From Pseudomonas palmensis (lineage in GTDB: Bacteria > Pseudomonadota > Gammaproteobacteria > Pseudomonadales > Pseudomonadaceae), in assembly GCF_017848315.1 (NCBI RefSeq), contig NZ_JAFKEC010000033.1, positions 1 through 56,263 of the forward strand: DNA of 56,263 bases, written 5' to 3'. A program made the position numbers and the translations under genes. This document shows, one piece after another, positions 1 to 9,518 of this stretch (position 1 is the first letter of the stretch; each line of letters opens with the position of its first letter). The notes under the pieces were generated by a model. It was not told the DNA's origin, did no database searches, and was given only the letters and a program-made list of their open reading frames with translations.

Positions 1-123
1 GGCCTCGGCTTCGGCCAACTTGCGCGCCATCTCCCAGTGACGCTCCTCCTGGCCTTCGGGTTTACCTTCCGACTCCCAGATCTGGTAGGCGAATTCGCGG
101 ATACGTTTTTCCTCAGCACTCAT
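1..123 (-). CDS. DUF2934 domain protein (3' end outside window)
   Basis: The first 41 codons are visible on the minus strand, beginning MSAEEKRIREFAYQIW and rich in Glu and Lys; the end lies before base 1. The pattern R-x-R-E-x-A-Y-x-I-W followed by W-x-x-A is typical of the DUF2934 family, whose biochemical role is unknown. The ATG overlaps the stop codon of treY in an ATGA, so it is likely translated by coupling as the next gene of the trehalose/glycogen operon. Function in that pathway is not established; association with trehalose genes is contextual only. Confidence 0.75.
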   Translation of the reverse strand, partial: MSAEEKRIREFAYQIWESEGKPEGQEERHWEMARKLAEAEA

Positions 124-2924
124 CTCGACGCTCCTGATGACTCAGTCTGTTCTATGAAGAGATTGACGGGGAAGGCTTTGAGCGCAGTGCTCAGCCACAG
201 CTCGTTAGAGGGTGTGACTGCGCCCTGGGCGAAAAGTCCCGTGCAATTGGCAGCGCACAAGGCGAACGGTAAAAGCACACGGGTATCGTCCCAGTTCTGT
301 GCCGGGATCAAGGGTTGCGTGGCGTTGCCCAGCAGGCCCGAGGCCAGCCGCGGTACCACCACCACCGCACGTTGCGCCTCGCCGATACGGGCAAAGGCGA
401 GCACCCGCTCGGCGTGTTTGCCGCGTACCTCCAGGGGTTGGTAGCGGCCGTGGCGAAACAGCTCGGGGTAGGCCCGGCGCTGCTCCAGCACCTGGGCGAT
501 CAGGGCCTGCTTGACCCGCCCGTCCTGCCAGTGCCCGAGCAGTTCGGCGGGGGGCAGGCTGTCGTCCAGGGCCTGGCGACGCGCGGCGTAGTCCACCGCG
601 CGGCGGTTGTCCGGGTCGACCAGGCTCAGGTCCCAGCATTCGTTGCCCTGGTACAGGTCGGGCACCCCCGGCACGGTCATGCGCAGCAGGCTCTGCACCA
701 GGCTGTTGAGCGCGCCCGGGCAGGCCAGGGCCTGCGCCGCCTCGGCCACCGACTGGCGCAGCTGCTGGCATTGCGGCTCCAGCAGCAGGGCGTCGATGAA
801 GCGTGCGCAGGCCTGTTCGTAGGCCTCGTTGGGGGCGCTCCAGCTGCTGCGCAGCTTGGCCTCGCGCAGGGCTTTGCGCTGCCATTGGCGCAGGCGTTCG
901 GCGTAGCCGCGCAAGGCCTGGGTGTCATCGCAGCGCAGCGTCATCGGCCAACTGCCGAGCAGGGTCTGGTACAGCAGCAGTTCATCGCCGGCACTCGGTG
1001 CCACGCCATCGGCCAGTTGTGTGCGCAGGGGCGAGGCCAGTTCACGCCACAGCTCCACGCGCTGGCAGAACCAGTGGCTGCGTTCGCTGATCACCGCCAG
1101 GCGTGCGCGGCAATCTTCGCCACGCTTGTGGTCATGGGTGGCGGTGGCCAGCAGGTTGTCGGGGAAGTGCGCCAGGCGTTGCTGGCAACTGGCATGGAAG
1201 GCCTCGGCCGGTGCGCTGAAGCGCTCGGCGTCGAAGCCCACGTCGTTGCGCGACAACAGCACCGCCGAGCGATAGAAGGCGGTGTCTTCGACGGCCTTGG
1301 CGGCGGTGGGCGAGGTCAGCTGCTGGAAGCGCACGCAGGCGTGGCGCAACTGCTTGCGCGCCCGCCCCGGGCCCAGCTCGCGCCAGGGCTGGCCGCCCAG
1401 CCAGCGCTGCAGGTAGTCCAGCAGCGGCCAGTCGGCTTCGCCCAGGCTCGAACGCGCATCGGCCAGGGCCTGCTGGAAGAACCCCTCGTCCATCGCCGGG
1501 CGCCCGCAGGCATTGATGTAGGTGCGGTACACCGGGTAGTGCTCCACCAGCGCCTGCAACGCGCGGCGGATGGCACCCAGGGTCAGGTCGCGGCTCATGA
1601 TGTCGTTGCGCGCCACCTGCAGCAGGGCCTGGGCCACCGATTCGAAGTCGCCGGCCAGGCTGGCATTGAGCACCAGCTGGCGGGCCAGGCGCAGTTCCTC
1701 GACGAACGCCGGGCGCTCGCTCAGGTCGTGCCACAGCGCGGTCAGTTCGGCTTCGCCCTGCGGGTCATGCTGCAGCAGCGAGACCTGGTTCATGAATTCG
1801 TAGCCGGTGCTGCCGTCCACCCGCCAGTCGTCGTGCAGGCGCTCGCCGGGGCCGAGGATCTTCTCCACGTAGATCGGAAAGTGCTCGAGCGCAGCGCTCA
1901 GCGGCCGGCGTGGGAGCAGGCCGTCGACGCGTCGGCGCAGCTTGCGGCAGTAACCGCGCGGGTCGGCCAGGCCGTCGATGTGGTCGATGCGCAGGCCGTC
2001 GACCAGGCCGCGCTCGATCAGCTCGAACACCTTGGCATGGGTGGCCTCGAACACCGCCGGGCGCTCCACGCGCAGGCCGCCCAGCTCGTTGACGTCGAAA
2101 AAGCGCCGCCAGTTGATGTCGTCACCGGCGGTGCGCCAGCTGGCCAGGCGGTAGTGCTGCTGTTCGAGCAGTTGATGCAGGTGCTCGAAACCGCTGGGGG
2201 TGCGCCCGTCGAAGGCGGCCAGCACCTGTTCGATGGCCTGGCCGATGCGCGGCTCGCGGGCCAGTTCGGCCAGGGCCTGGTGCACCGCCTCGACGTTGGC
2301 CGGGGCGTGGCGCTGGCCCTCGAAGGCGGCAAAGCGTGCCCCCAGCTCGCTCAGCTCGGGGTGGCCGCTGACGCACAGGATGCGCGCATAGTCCGGCGGG
2401 CTGATCGGGAAGCGGTGCTCGTGGTGCTCGATGTGAAAGCGCCCGTGGCGGGCGTCGAAACGCAGCGGGATTTCCCCGGCCTGCAGCACCGCGCCATAGT
2501 CGCTGGCCAGGAACGGCAACAGCAACTGGCCTTTGAGCAACGGGTCGGGCGAATGCCACTGGATGTCGAAGAACTCGGCGTAGGGGCTGCGCCGGCCCCA
2601 GGCCAGCAGGTCCTGCCACCAGGGGTTGTGTGCGCCGCCCACGGCCATGTGGTTGGACACGATGTCCAGGATCAGGCCCATGCCGTGCTGGCGCAGCGCG
2701 GCCACCAGGCGTTCCAGCGCCGCCTCGCCACCCAGTTCGGGGCTCACCCGGGTCGGGTCGACCACGTCGTAGCCGTGGCGCGAACCGGGCCGCGCCTGCA
2801 ACAGGGGCGAGGCGTACAGGTGGCTGATGCCCAGCCGGGCGAAGTAGGGCACCAGCGGCACCGCATCGTCGAGGCTGAAGTCGGCATGAAATTGCAGGCG
2901 CAGTGTGGCGGTGAGGCTGTTCAT
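120..2924 (-). CDS. treY: Malto-oligosyltrehalose synthase TreY
   Basis: A 934-residue GH13 enzyme that isomerises the reducing-end alpha-1,4 bond of malto-oligosaccharides to the alpha,alpha-1,1 bond of maltooligosyltrehalose in the cytoplasm. The N-terminus carries the (beta/alpha)8 start with SHLYASPLLQARPGSRHGYD, which is characteristic of TreY. The catalytic GH13 residues can be seen as the nucleophile Asp in DGLRIDHIDGL, the acid/base Glu in IYVEKILGPGE, and the third Asp in TATHDHKRGED. Length matches the family. Its ATG overlaps the malQ stop by ATGA, and its own stop overlaps the DUF2934 start. It acts just before TreZ, encoded two genes upstream. Confidence 0.95.
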   Translation of the reverse strand: MNSLTATLRLQFHADFSLDDAVPLVPYFARLGISHLYASPLLQARPGSRHGYDVVDPTRVSPELGGEAALERLVAALRQHGMGLILDIVSNHMAVGGAHNPWWQDLLAWGRRSPYAEFFDIQWHSPDPLLKGQLLLPFLASDYGAVLQAGEIPLRFDARHGRFHIEHHEHRFPISPPDYARILCVSGHPELSELGARFAAFEGQRHAPANVEAVHQALAELAREPRIGQAIEQVLAAFDGRTPSGFEHLHQLLEQQHYRLASWRTAGDDINWRRFFDVNELGGLRVERPAVFEATHAKVFELIERGLVDGLRIDHIDGLADPRGYCRKLRRRVDGLLPRRPLSAALEHFPIYVEKILGPGERLHDDWRVDGSTGYEFMNQVSLLQHDPQGEAELTALWHDLSERPAFVEELRLARQLVLNASLAGDFESVAQALLQVARNDIMSRDLTLGAIRRALQALVEHYPVYRTYINACGRPAMDEGFFQQALADARSSLGEADWPLLDYLQRWLGGQPWRELGPGRARKQLRHACVRFQQLTSPTAAKAVEDTAFYRSAVLLSRNDVGFDAERFSAPAEAFHASCQQRLAHFPDNLLATATHDHKRGEDCRARLAVISERSHWFCQRVELWRELASPLRTQLADGVAPSAGDELLLYQTLLGSWPMTLRCDDTQALRGYAERLRQWQRKALREAKLRSSWSAPNEAYEQACARFIDALLLEPQCQQLRQSVAEAAQALACPGALNSLVQSLLRMTVPGVPDLYQGNECWDLSLVDPDNRRAVDYAARRQALDDSLPPAELLGHWQDGRVKQALIAQVLEQRRAYPELFRHGRYQPLEVRGKHAERVLAFARIGEAQRAVVVVPRLASGLLGNATQPLIPAQNWDDTRVLLPFALCAANCTGLFAQGAVTPSNELWLSTALKAFPVNLFIEQTESSGASR

Positions 2925-4993
2925 CGGTCACGCTCGAAGGCTTGTTCACGGGCCTGGGCCAGCAGCTCGAGGCGTCGCGCCGCATCGCTGTCGTCCAGCA
3001 GCTGTGCGGCGGGCAACGCGAAGCGGCGGCGCCAGTTGGGGTGGGTGTCGACGGTGCCGGGCAGGTTGGGTTGTTCGTCCACGCCCAGCAGGTCTTCCAG
3101 CGGTACCAGCACCAGCGGCGCGCGGGTATGCCCGAGCAGGCGCAGGCTGGCGTCGATCAGGGTGTCGGCTTCGCTGCTGGTGTCGCCGTAGCTGCTGTGC
3201 AGCAGGCGACGCAGGCCCTGGATTTCATGCTGGCGGCTGTCGCGCCAGTCGCGCTCGGTGATCGCGTCGATCGCCCCCAGGCGCTGGCCCCAGTCGATGT
3301 CGCGAGCCTGCAGCCAGCCTGCCAGCGGGGGCAGGTCGTGGGTGCTGGTGGTGGCCAGGGCGTTGTCGGGCCAGTCGAGGATGGGGGTGAACTGCCCGGG
3401 CGGGTCCTGCTCGAACAGCAGCACACGCATGCCCAGGATCGCGCGGGCCGCGAGCTTTTCGCGCAGGCCTTCGGGCACCGTGCCCAGGTCTTCGCCGAGC
3501 ACGATGGCCTTGTGGCGCACCGACTCCAGGGCCAGCAGGCGCAGCAGGTCGTCCAGTGGGTAGTGCAGGTAGGCGCCTTCGCTGGGGGCGGCGCCCTGGG
3601 GGATCAGCCACAGGCGCTGCAGGCCCATTACATGGTCGATGCGCAGGCCCCCGGCGTGGGCGAAGTTGGCCCGCAGCATCTCGATGAAGGCGCGGTAGCC
3701 GTTGCGGCGCAGGCCCTCGGGGGAGAACGCGCAGATGCCCCAGCTTTGCCCCGATCGGTTGAGGATGTCGGGCGGGGCGCCGACGTGCAGCTCGGCCAGC
3801 AGCTCGTCCTGGCGGCTCCAGGCCTGGCTGCCGGTACCGTCGGCCCCCACTGCCAGGTCGGCGATCAGGCCCACCGCCATGCCGCTGCCGCGCGCCGCTT
3901 CCTGGGCACGCTCCAGGCTGCGCGCGATCAGCCACTGGCAGAAGGCATAGAAGCCGATCTGCTCGACGTGGTCGGCGGCAAACGCGGCAATCTCGGCGCT
4001 GCGCGGGTCGAGCCAGGCGGCCGGCCACTGGCGCCAGTCCTGGCTTTCGCCGCGTTCGGCGGCGGCATCGAGCAGCGCTTCGAAGCGGCAGTGGTCTTCC
4101 AGCGCCTGGCCGCCGGCGTGGCGAAAGCTGTCGAAGTCGGCGCGCTGCGGTTGCTCGCCCTTGATAAAGCCCTGGTACAGCGCCTGCAATATCTGCTGGC
4201 GTGCCCCGGCCGCCCGTGGCCAGTCGATCAACGGCAGGCCTTCGAGCTGTTCGAGCTGGGCCTCAAGGCCCAGGGCCTGGACCGTGATGCGCACCGTGCG
4301 CTCGTCGATCACCGCCTGGGGGCTGGCATACAGGCTGTTCAGAAACAGCCGGCTGGACGGCGAATAGGGGCTGTAGCTGGGGTGGTTGCGGGTGAACATG
4401 GCGTGCACCGGGCTGATGGCCAGGGCCGTGGCGCCACGCTCGGCGGCGCTGCGTGCCAGGCCCTCCAGTGCCAGGCAGTCGCCCAGCCCGCCGTCGCCCG
4501 GGCGGCGCAGGCTGTACAGCTGGGCACTCAGGCCCCAGCACCGTGGGTGCGGGGTGCCCAGCGCATCGGCCAGGCTGTAGCACTGCGCCGGGGCCACGGC
4601 CAGGGTGAAGGTGGTGGCGTCGATATGCAGCTGGTGATACCCCAGTGGCAGCCCTGGCGGCAGCAGGGCCTGGGCATCCAGCTGCAGCTGCTGGCGGGTG
4701 CCGTCCTCGTGCTGCACCTCGCAGCGGCTGTTGGCCGCGAAGTAGCGCGACAGGTCCAGCGGCTGGTGCTGGTCGACCGTCAGCAGTGGCGGCAGGTGAC
4801 GGGAATCGTGGGCTTTTTCCAGGGCCTTGAGGCTGTTGGCGATGGCGATGTCGTCGGCGGCCGGGTGGCCAAGGGCGGCCAGGATGCGCCGCAGGACCGG
4901 TTCGCTGACACGCTGGGCGCGCCCGTTGGCGTCGATCCAGTCCACCGCCAGGCCAGCGCGTTCGGCCAGTTGCAGCAAGGGTAGGTCAGGCAT
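2921..4993 (-). CDS. malQ: 4-alpha-glucanotransferase MalQ
   Basis: A 690-residue GH77 amylomaltase that transfers maltosyl or longer glucans between acceptors and releases glucose, recycling short malto-oligosaccharides for TreY. GH77 signatures are visible: the nucleophile Asp in GGLRIDHVMGL, the acid/base Glu in VLGEDLGTVPEGL, and the transition-state Asp in TSTHDLPPLAGW. An N-terminal extension of about 130 residues precedes the catalytic barrel, as in proteobacterial MalQ. The ATG at 4993 has a CGGAG Shine-Dalgarno and the gene overlaps treZ by 8 bases and treY by 4, so the three are surely cotranscribed. Confidence 0.95.
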   Translation of the reverse strand: MPDLPLLQLAERAGLAVDWIDANGRAQRVSEPVLRRILAALGHPAADDIAIANSLKALEKAHDSRHLPPLLTVDQHQPLDLSRYFAANSRCEVQHEDGTRQQLQLDAQALLPPGLPLGYHQLHIDATTFTLAVAPAQCYSLADALGTPHPRCWGLSAQLYSLRRPGDGGLGDCLALEGLARSAAERGATALAISPVHAMFTRNHPSYSPYSPSSRLFLNSLYASPQAVIDERTVRITVQALGLEAQLEQLEGLPLIDWPRAAGARQQILQALYQGFIKGEQPQRADFDSFRHAGGQALEDHCRFEALLDAAAERGESQDWRQWPAAWLDPRSAEIAAFAADHVEQIGFYAFCQWLIARSLERAQEAARGSGMAVGLIADLAVGADGTGSQAWSRQDELLAELHVGAPPDILNRSGQSWGICAFSPEGLRRNGYRAFIEMLRANFAHAGGLRIDHVMGLQRLWLIPQGAAPSEGAYLHYPLDDLLRLLALESVRHKAIVLGEDLGTVPEGLREKLAARAILGMRVLLFEQDPPGQFTPILDWPDNALATTSTHDLPPLAGWLQARDIDWGQRLGAIDAITERDWRDSRQHEIQGLRRLLHSSYGDTSSEADTLIDASLRLLGHTRAPLVLVPLEDLLGVDEQPNLPGTVDTHPNWRRRFALPAAQLLDDSDAARRLELLAQAREQAFERDR

Positions 4994-6758
4994 GCACAGG
5001 CTCCGTGGGGCAGGAAGGGGTCAGGCTCACCACGCAGCTCAACGGCGGCAGGCAGGGTGGGCCCGGGGGCAGTTCGCAACTTTCGAACAGGTGCCGCTCG
5101 CGGGCCGGCAGGTCCAGGGCCAGTGGCTGCTGGCCGAGGTTGAGGTCGATGCGCAGCTCGCTGCCATCGCCCAGTTGCCAGCGGGCGCTCACGCCCTGGC
5201 CGTCGACCACCTGGGCGCCCAGGGCGCGGGTGCCCGGCAGGCGCGGGATGATGTGCTGGTGGCGCAGGTACAGCAGGCGACGGTACAGCGCCACCCATTG
5301 CTCGCTGTCCTCGCCCCATTGCGGTTGCGAGTCGAGGAAGGTCTGGGCGGCGTTCGGGTCGGGGATGCGCGCCCGTTGCTCGGGGTCGGCGAAGGCCTTG
5401 AACCCCTTGAACTCGGCGCGTCGGCCTTCGCGCACGGCGGTGGCAAGGTCGTCGTGGTGATCGGTGAAGAACAGGAAGGGCTGGCGGCACCCCCAGTCAT
5501 CGCCCATGAACAGCAGCGGGATCATCGGTGCCAGCAACAGCAGCCCGGTGGCGGCGCGCAGGGCCTGGGGCGGGCACAGGCGCTCGAGCCGCTCGCCCAG
5601 CGCGCGGTTGCCGATCTGGTCATGGTTCTGCAGAAACAGCACGAAGGCACTGGGCGGCAGGTGGCCGCTGGCTTCGCCACGCGGCTCGCCGTTGCGGTCC
5701 GGCTGGCCCTGGAACACGAACCCCTGGCTCAGGCAACGCGCCAGCTTGTTCAGCGGCGCCTCGCGGTAATCGACGTAGTAGCCTTCCTGCTCGCCGGTCA
5801 GCAGCACGTGCAGGGCGTTGTGGCCATCGTCGTTCCACTGCGCGTCGTAGCCCTCCTGAAGCAGGTGCGCCTGGTTGCGCTCGTTCTCGAGGGTGAGCCA
5901 CACCTGCCGGCCCGGTGCGGTGCTGGCGCGCACGCGGCGGGCCAGCTCATGCAGAAAGTCAGGGTCGTCGATGGCGTGCACCGCATCCAGGCGCAGGCCG
6001 TCGAAGCGGTAGTCGTGCAGCCACATCAGGGCGTTCTCGATGAAGAAGTCGCGCACCTGGCGGCGACGAAAATCGATGGCCGCGCCCCAGGGCGTATGCC
6101 GGTCTTCGCGAAAGAAGCCCTGGGCATAACGGTGCAGGTAATTGCCGTCGGGGCCGAAGTGGTTGTACACCACATCCAGCAGCACCATCAGCCCCAGCGC
6201 GTGGGCCTGGTCGATCAGCGCCTTGAGTTGCTGCGCAGTGCCATAGCTCGCTTGCGGGGCGAACGGCAGCACGCCGTCATAGCCCCAGTTGCGCTGGCCG
6301 GGAAACTGCCCGATGGGCATCAGCTCGATGGCGGTCACTCCCAGTGCGGCCAGGCGCGGCAGGTGCCTGGCCACGCCGGCGTAACCGCCCAGCAGGCCCA
6401 CGTGCACTTCATAGATGACTGCCTCGTGCCAGGGGCGGCCCTGCCAGTCGGGGTGTTGCCAGGCATATTCGGTGCCCAGCACCTGGCTGGGGCCGTGCAC
6501 GCCGTCGGGCTGGGCACGGCTGGCTGGGTCGGCGACCGACAGGTCGCCGTCGATACGGTAGCGATAGCGCGTACCGGCCGGGCAGGGCAGGCGCAGCACG
6601 AACCAGCCGTCGTCACTGCGCTGCATGGGTTGCGGGGCGGCGTTTTCACATTCCACCTCCACCTGCCGGGCATCGGGCGCCCAGAGGGCGAAGCGGGTGG
6701 TGTGGCTGTCCAGCATCACGGCCCCGTGGGTCGCGTGTTCCTGTGACCTGAAGGGCAT
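4986..6758 (-). CDS. treZ: Malto-oligosyltrehalose trehalohydrolase TreZ
   Basis: A 590-residue GH13 hydrolase that cleaves free trehalose from maltooligosyltrehalose made by TreY. An N-terminal CBM48/E-set domain (FALWAPDARQVEVE, about residues 20-100) precedes the barrel. Catalytic residues are visible as Asp in FDGLRLDAVHAI, Glu in WLTLENERNQ and Asp in FLQNHDQIGNR. The start ATG at 6758 is preceded by GAGGAG at good spacing. Only 13 bases separate it from the glgA stop, so it is the second gene of the glgA-treZ-malQ-treY operon. Confidence 0.95.
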   Translation of the reverse strand: MPFRSQEHATHGAVMLDSHTTRFALWAPDARQVEVECENAAPQPMQRSDDGWFVLRLPCPAGTRYRYRIDGDLSVADPASRAQPDGVHGPSQVLGTEYAWQHPDWQGRPWHEAVIYEVHVGLLGGYAGVARHLPRLAALGVTAIELMPIGQFPGQRNWGYDGVLPFAPQASYGTAQQLKALIDQAHALGLMVLLDVVYNHFGPDGNYLHRYAQGFFREDRHTPWGAAIDFRRRQVRDFFIENALMWLHDYRFDGLRLDAVHAIDDPDFLHELARRVRASTAPGRQVWLTLENERNQAHLLQEGYDAQWNDDGHNALHVLLTGEQEGYYVDYREAPLNKLARCLSQGFVFQGQPDRNGEPRGEASGHLPPSAFVLFLQNHDQIGNRALGERLERLCPPQALRAATGLLLLAPMIPLLFMGDDWGCRQPFLFFTDHHDDLATAVREGRRAEFKGFKAFADPEQRARIPDPNAAQTFLDSQPQWGEDSEQWVALYRRLLYLRHQHIIPRLPGTRALGAQVVDGQGVSARWQLGDGSELRIDLNLGQQPLALDLPARERHLFESCELPPGPPCLPPLSCVVSLTPSCPTEPVHA

Positions 6759-6771
6759 ACGGCAGTTCTCC

Positions 6772-8334
6772 TCAGCCTGCGTTGAGCGTGGCGCGCGTCA
6801 CCAGTTCCTCGTACAGGTGGGCATAGGGTTCCACGGCCTGACACCAGTTGAATGGCTGGGTCATGGCCAGGCAGCGCATGGCATTGAGCAGGTGTTTCTT
6901 GCCGTATACGTAGAAGGCCCGCGAGAGTGCTTCGCGGTAGCTCTCCACGCTCGATTCGTCGAACAGAAAGCCGGTGACGCCATTCTCGATGGTGTCGGCC
7001 AGGCCGCCGGTGTTGCGCGCCACCGGCAGCGAGCCGAAGCGCTGCGCGTACATCTGGCTCAGGCCGCAGGGCTCGTAGCGCGAGGGCATCAGCAGAAAGT
7101 CGCTGCCGGCGAACATGCGCCGTGCGTCGGTCTCGTTGAAGCCGATGCGCACCCCCACGCGGCCCGGGAAGCGGCTGGCCAGCTCGCGCATGGCTTGCTC
7201 TTCCTCCGGTTCGCCGCGGCCGATGATGGCGATCTGGCCGCCCTGTTCGACGATGTACTCGGCCACCCCCAGGGTCAGGTCCAGGCCCTTCTGGTACACC
7301 AGGCGCGAGACCACGGCGAACAGCGGGCCGGTGGAGGGCTCCAGCTCGAACAGCTCGCGCACCTGGCTGCTGTTGGCCGCCTTGCCTTCCCAGTCGTTGA
7401 TGCTGAAGCGGTGGGTCAGGTGGGTGTCGGTGGCCGAATCCCAGCTTTCGTCGATGCCGTTGGGGATGCCGCTGAGCAGGCCCTGCTGCGCCTTGCTGCC
7501 AAGAAAACCGTCGAGCCCGCAGCCGAAGGCCGGGGTGGTGATTTCCCGGGCATAGGTGGCGCTGACCGTGGTGATGTGGCTGGAGTAGGCCAGGCCGGCC
7601 TTGAGAAACGACAGCTTGCCGTAGAACTCCATGCCTTCCTGTTGCAGGGCGTGTTCGGGAATCGCCAGTTCCGGGCAGCAGCCGCGGCTGACCACACCCT
7701 GGTAGGCCAGGTTGTGGATGGTGAACAGGGTGGGGGTGTTCAGGCCGCGCCAGTGCATGTAGGCCGGGGCCAGGCCGGCAGGCCAGTCGTGGGCGTGCAC
7801 CAGATCGGGCTTCCAGTGCACCATGCCCTCGCCCGCGGCGATTTCGGCGGCGGCCAGGCCCAGGCGGGCGAAGCGGATATGGTTGTCGGGCCAGTCACGG
7901 CCATTGTTGGCGCCGTAGGGGGTACCTTCGCGCTGGTACAGCTCGGGGCAGATCAGTACATAGATGACCAGGCCGTCGGCCAGGTCCATGCGCCCGATCT
8001 TGCACGGGGGCAGTGCGGCATGGCCGCCCAGCTCGCCCACCAGGTGGATCGGGTTGTCGCTTTCGAGTACCTGCGGGTAGCCGGGGATCAGCACGCGTAC
8101 ATCGTGCAGGTGGCGCATGGCGCGGGGCAGGGCGGCGGAGACGTCGCCCAGGCCGCCGGTCTTGACCAGGTCGGCGATTTCCGAGGTCACGAACAGCACC
8201 TTGCGCTTGTTCGGGTTGCGCCGGGTATCGAGGGCAGGGGCCTTGGCTGTCGTGACGATCTGGGAAGCACGCACCTGCGCGCTGGTATCCGGGTTGAAAT
8301 GCTCTGCATGAGGTTCGACAGCGGCGCTGATCAT
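6772..8334 (-). CDS. glgA: Glycogen synthase GlgA
   Basis: A 520-residue GT5 glycosyltransferase that extends alpha-1,4-glucan from ADP-glucose. The ADP-glucose-binding KxGGL motif is present as LVKTGGLGDVSAALP near the N-terminus, and the GT-B C-terminal motif region reads SRYEPCGLSQMYAQRFGSLPVARNTGGL. I chose the ATG at 8334 because it has GGAG six bases upstream; an in-frame ATG at 8442 would add 36 residues with no family character. It is the first gene of the operon, so the glucan made here can feed the MalQ-TreY-TreZ route to trehalose. Confidence 0.95.
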   Translation of the reverse strand: MISAAVEPHAEHFNPDTSAQVRASQIVTTAKAPALDTRRNPNKRKVLFVTSEIADLVKTGGLGDVSAALPRAMRHLHDVRVLIPGYPQVLESDNPIHLVGELGGHAALPPCKIGRMDLADGLVIYVLICPELYQREGTPYGANNGRDWPDNHIRFARLGLAAAEIAAGEGMVHWKPDLVHAHDWPAGLAPAYMHWRGLNTPTLFTIHNLAYQGVVSRGCCPELAIPEHALQQEGMEFYGKLSFLKAGLAYSSHITTVSATYAREITTPAFGCGLDGFLGSKAQQGLLSGIPNGIDESWDSATDTHLTHRFSINDWEGKAANSSQVRELFELEPSTGPLFAVVSRLVYQKGLDLTLGVAEYIVEQGGQIAIIGRGEPEEEQAMRELASRFPGRVGVRIGFNETDARRMFAGSDFLLMPSRYEPCGLSQMYAQRFGSLPVARNTGGLADTIENGVTGFLFDESSVESYREALSRAFYVYGKKHLLNAMRCLAMTQPFNWCQAVEPYAHLYEELVTRATLNAG

Positions 8335-8764
8335 ACTTGTCTCCGTCCCTTGTTCTGCGGGCGTATCCCACCCGCTGCATGTCTGTACTGTTGTTCTCGC
8401 TATGTCATGTGATGCGGTGAAACGCCCCGGACACACGTGCAAGCGCTACGCCAGCCGGCGCTCCTGCCGATGGCGTGCTGACGAGTGGGGGGTGGGCTGC
8501 GCCTGGGTAACCAGAGTCGTTGGCCTACTTAGTTGCTGACCTACCGGGTTTGCAGAAGTTTCGACTATTTTCGATCGAGTTTTCCGGACGGTATCAGGTC
8601 GATTGAACAGTGTAGGAGAGGGGCGGGATAAATGTGACCCGTTGGTCATGTTTTGTGAATTGGCCGGCACAGGGGTGCACCGACAGCGAGCGTGCACCGC
8701 TCGAAGGTGACCCCCGATGGTGCGCGTGCCAGCCTGGCTGGCGAAACCGGCGCGGTGGGTGGCT
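8335..8764. other. Intergenic region upstream of glgA (430 bases)
   Basis: This stretch lies between the 3' end of the HAD phosphatase gene and glgA, both on the minus strand, and must hold the promoter of the glgA operon. I could not pick a convincing -35/-10 pair. Apart from the REP-like half site at 8728-8745 I see no conserved element. An 83-codon open frame on the minus strand (8446-8697) has no recognisable protein character and no clear ribosome site. Confidence 0.5.
8728..8745. repeat. Single REP-like palindrome
   Basis: GCCAGCCTGGCTGGCGAA contains a near-perfect short dyad (GCCAGCC-T-GGCTGGC) and closely resembles one arm of the full REP pair found near 48.9 kb. It lies just beyond the 3' end of the HAD phosphatase gene, a usual place for Pseudomonas REP sequences. 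Confidence 0.5.
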
Positions 8765-9421
8765 TCAGCCGCTCATCTGCGCAATCAGTTGCCACAGGCG
8801 CTCATCGTCGAAGTTCTTCACCACCAGCTGCGCACCGGCCTCCAGCAGCAGCTGTGGCGCCTGGCTGGTCGACAGGCCCACGGTAAGGATCCCCGCGCGG
8901 CTCGCTGCCGTCACGCCCGGCACCGAATCCTCGAACGCCAGCGCATGGTCTGCCCTGGCCCCCAGGCGCTCCAGGCCGGTGAGGTAGGGCAGGGGATCGG
9001 GCTTGGCCCGTGCCAGTTCCTCGGCCACCAGCACATGCTCGAAGCGCTCGGCCAGGCCCATGGCTACCAGCATGTGCTGCGCATTGGCCCGTGGCGCATT
9101 GGTGACCACGGCCATGCCGATGCCGCGGCGCTCGGCATGCGCCAGCAGGCGTTCGAGGCCGGCAGTGGGCTGCAAGGTCGGCGACAGCGCGCGAAAGCGC
9201 GCCTCCTTGCGGTCGGCGAATGCCTCATGCTCGGCCACCGGGCGCCCGGGGAACAGGTAGCGGCACATGTCGGCGTTGGCCCGGCCACTGACGTGGGCGT
9301 CGAACTCGGCCTCGCTCAGTTCGCGACCCTGCTCACGCAGCAACTGCTGCAGTGCCTGCAAATGCAGGGTATCGGTGTCGGTCAGGGTGCCATCGAGGTC
9401 GAACAGCAGGGCTTCAAGCAT
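8765..9421 (-). CDS. HAD-family hydrolase (beta-phosphoglucomutase/phosphoglycolate phosphatase type)
   Basis: A 218-residue haloacid dehalogenase-fold phosphatase. Motif I is LLFDLDGTLTDTD at the very N-terminus, the cap lies at about residues 20-85, motif II is in AVVTNAPR, the Lys motif is in ARAKPDP, and motif IV is in ALAFEDSVPGV. The cap size and motif spacing fit the Gph/PGMB-like subfamily, but the substrate cannot be told from sequence. I prefer the ATG at 9421, which places motif I at residue 8; an ATG 21 bases upstream is possible. The gene is divergent from lexA2 and its expression could be affected by the nearby LexA2 operator, although the operator lies on the lexA2 side. Confidence 0.85.
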   Translation of the reverse strand: MLEALLFDLDGTLTDTDTLHLQALQQLLREQGRELSEAEFDAHVSGRANADMCRYLFPGRPVAEHEAFADRKEARFRALSPTLQPTAGLERLLAHAERRGIGMAVVTNAPRANAQHMLVAMGLAERFEHVLVAEELARAKPDPLPYLTGLERLGARADHALAFEDSVPGVTAASRAGILTVGLSTSQAPQLLLEAGAQLVVKNFDDERLWQLIAQMSG

Positions 9422-9506
9422 GGGGCGCGGTTTCCATTGCACGGCGGGCCATCATAACCATTTTGCCGTGGCGATCAGCGGGGCTGGTCAGATAAACCCG
9501 AAAAGA

Positions 9507-9518
9507 GTACAAATGTGC
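9507..9518 (+). promoter_or_regulatory. LexA2 operator (GTAC-N4-GTGC)
   Basis: GTACAAATGTGC is an exact match to the GTAC-N4-GTGC motif reported for the second LexA of Pseudomonas putida and xanthomonads. It overlaps the first in-frame ATG of lexA2 (9513), so bound repressor would sit on the translation start region, implying autoregulation of lexA2-imuA-imuB-dnaE2 in the SOS response. Confidence 0.85.

Noticed and set aside
315..3191. 958-codon open frame on the plus strand
   Set aside because: Antisense shadow of treY; the treY catalytic motifs on the other strand are intact.
8446..8697. 83-codon frame upstream of glgA
   Set aside because: No family features, no convincing ribosome site, and it lies in the likely promoter region of glgA.
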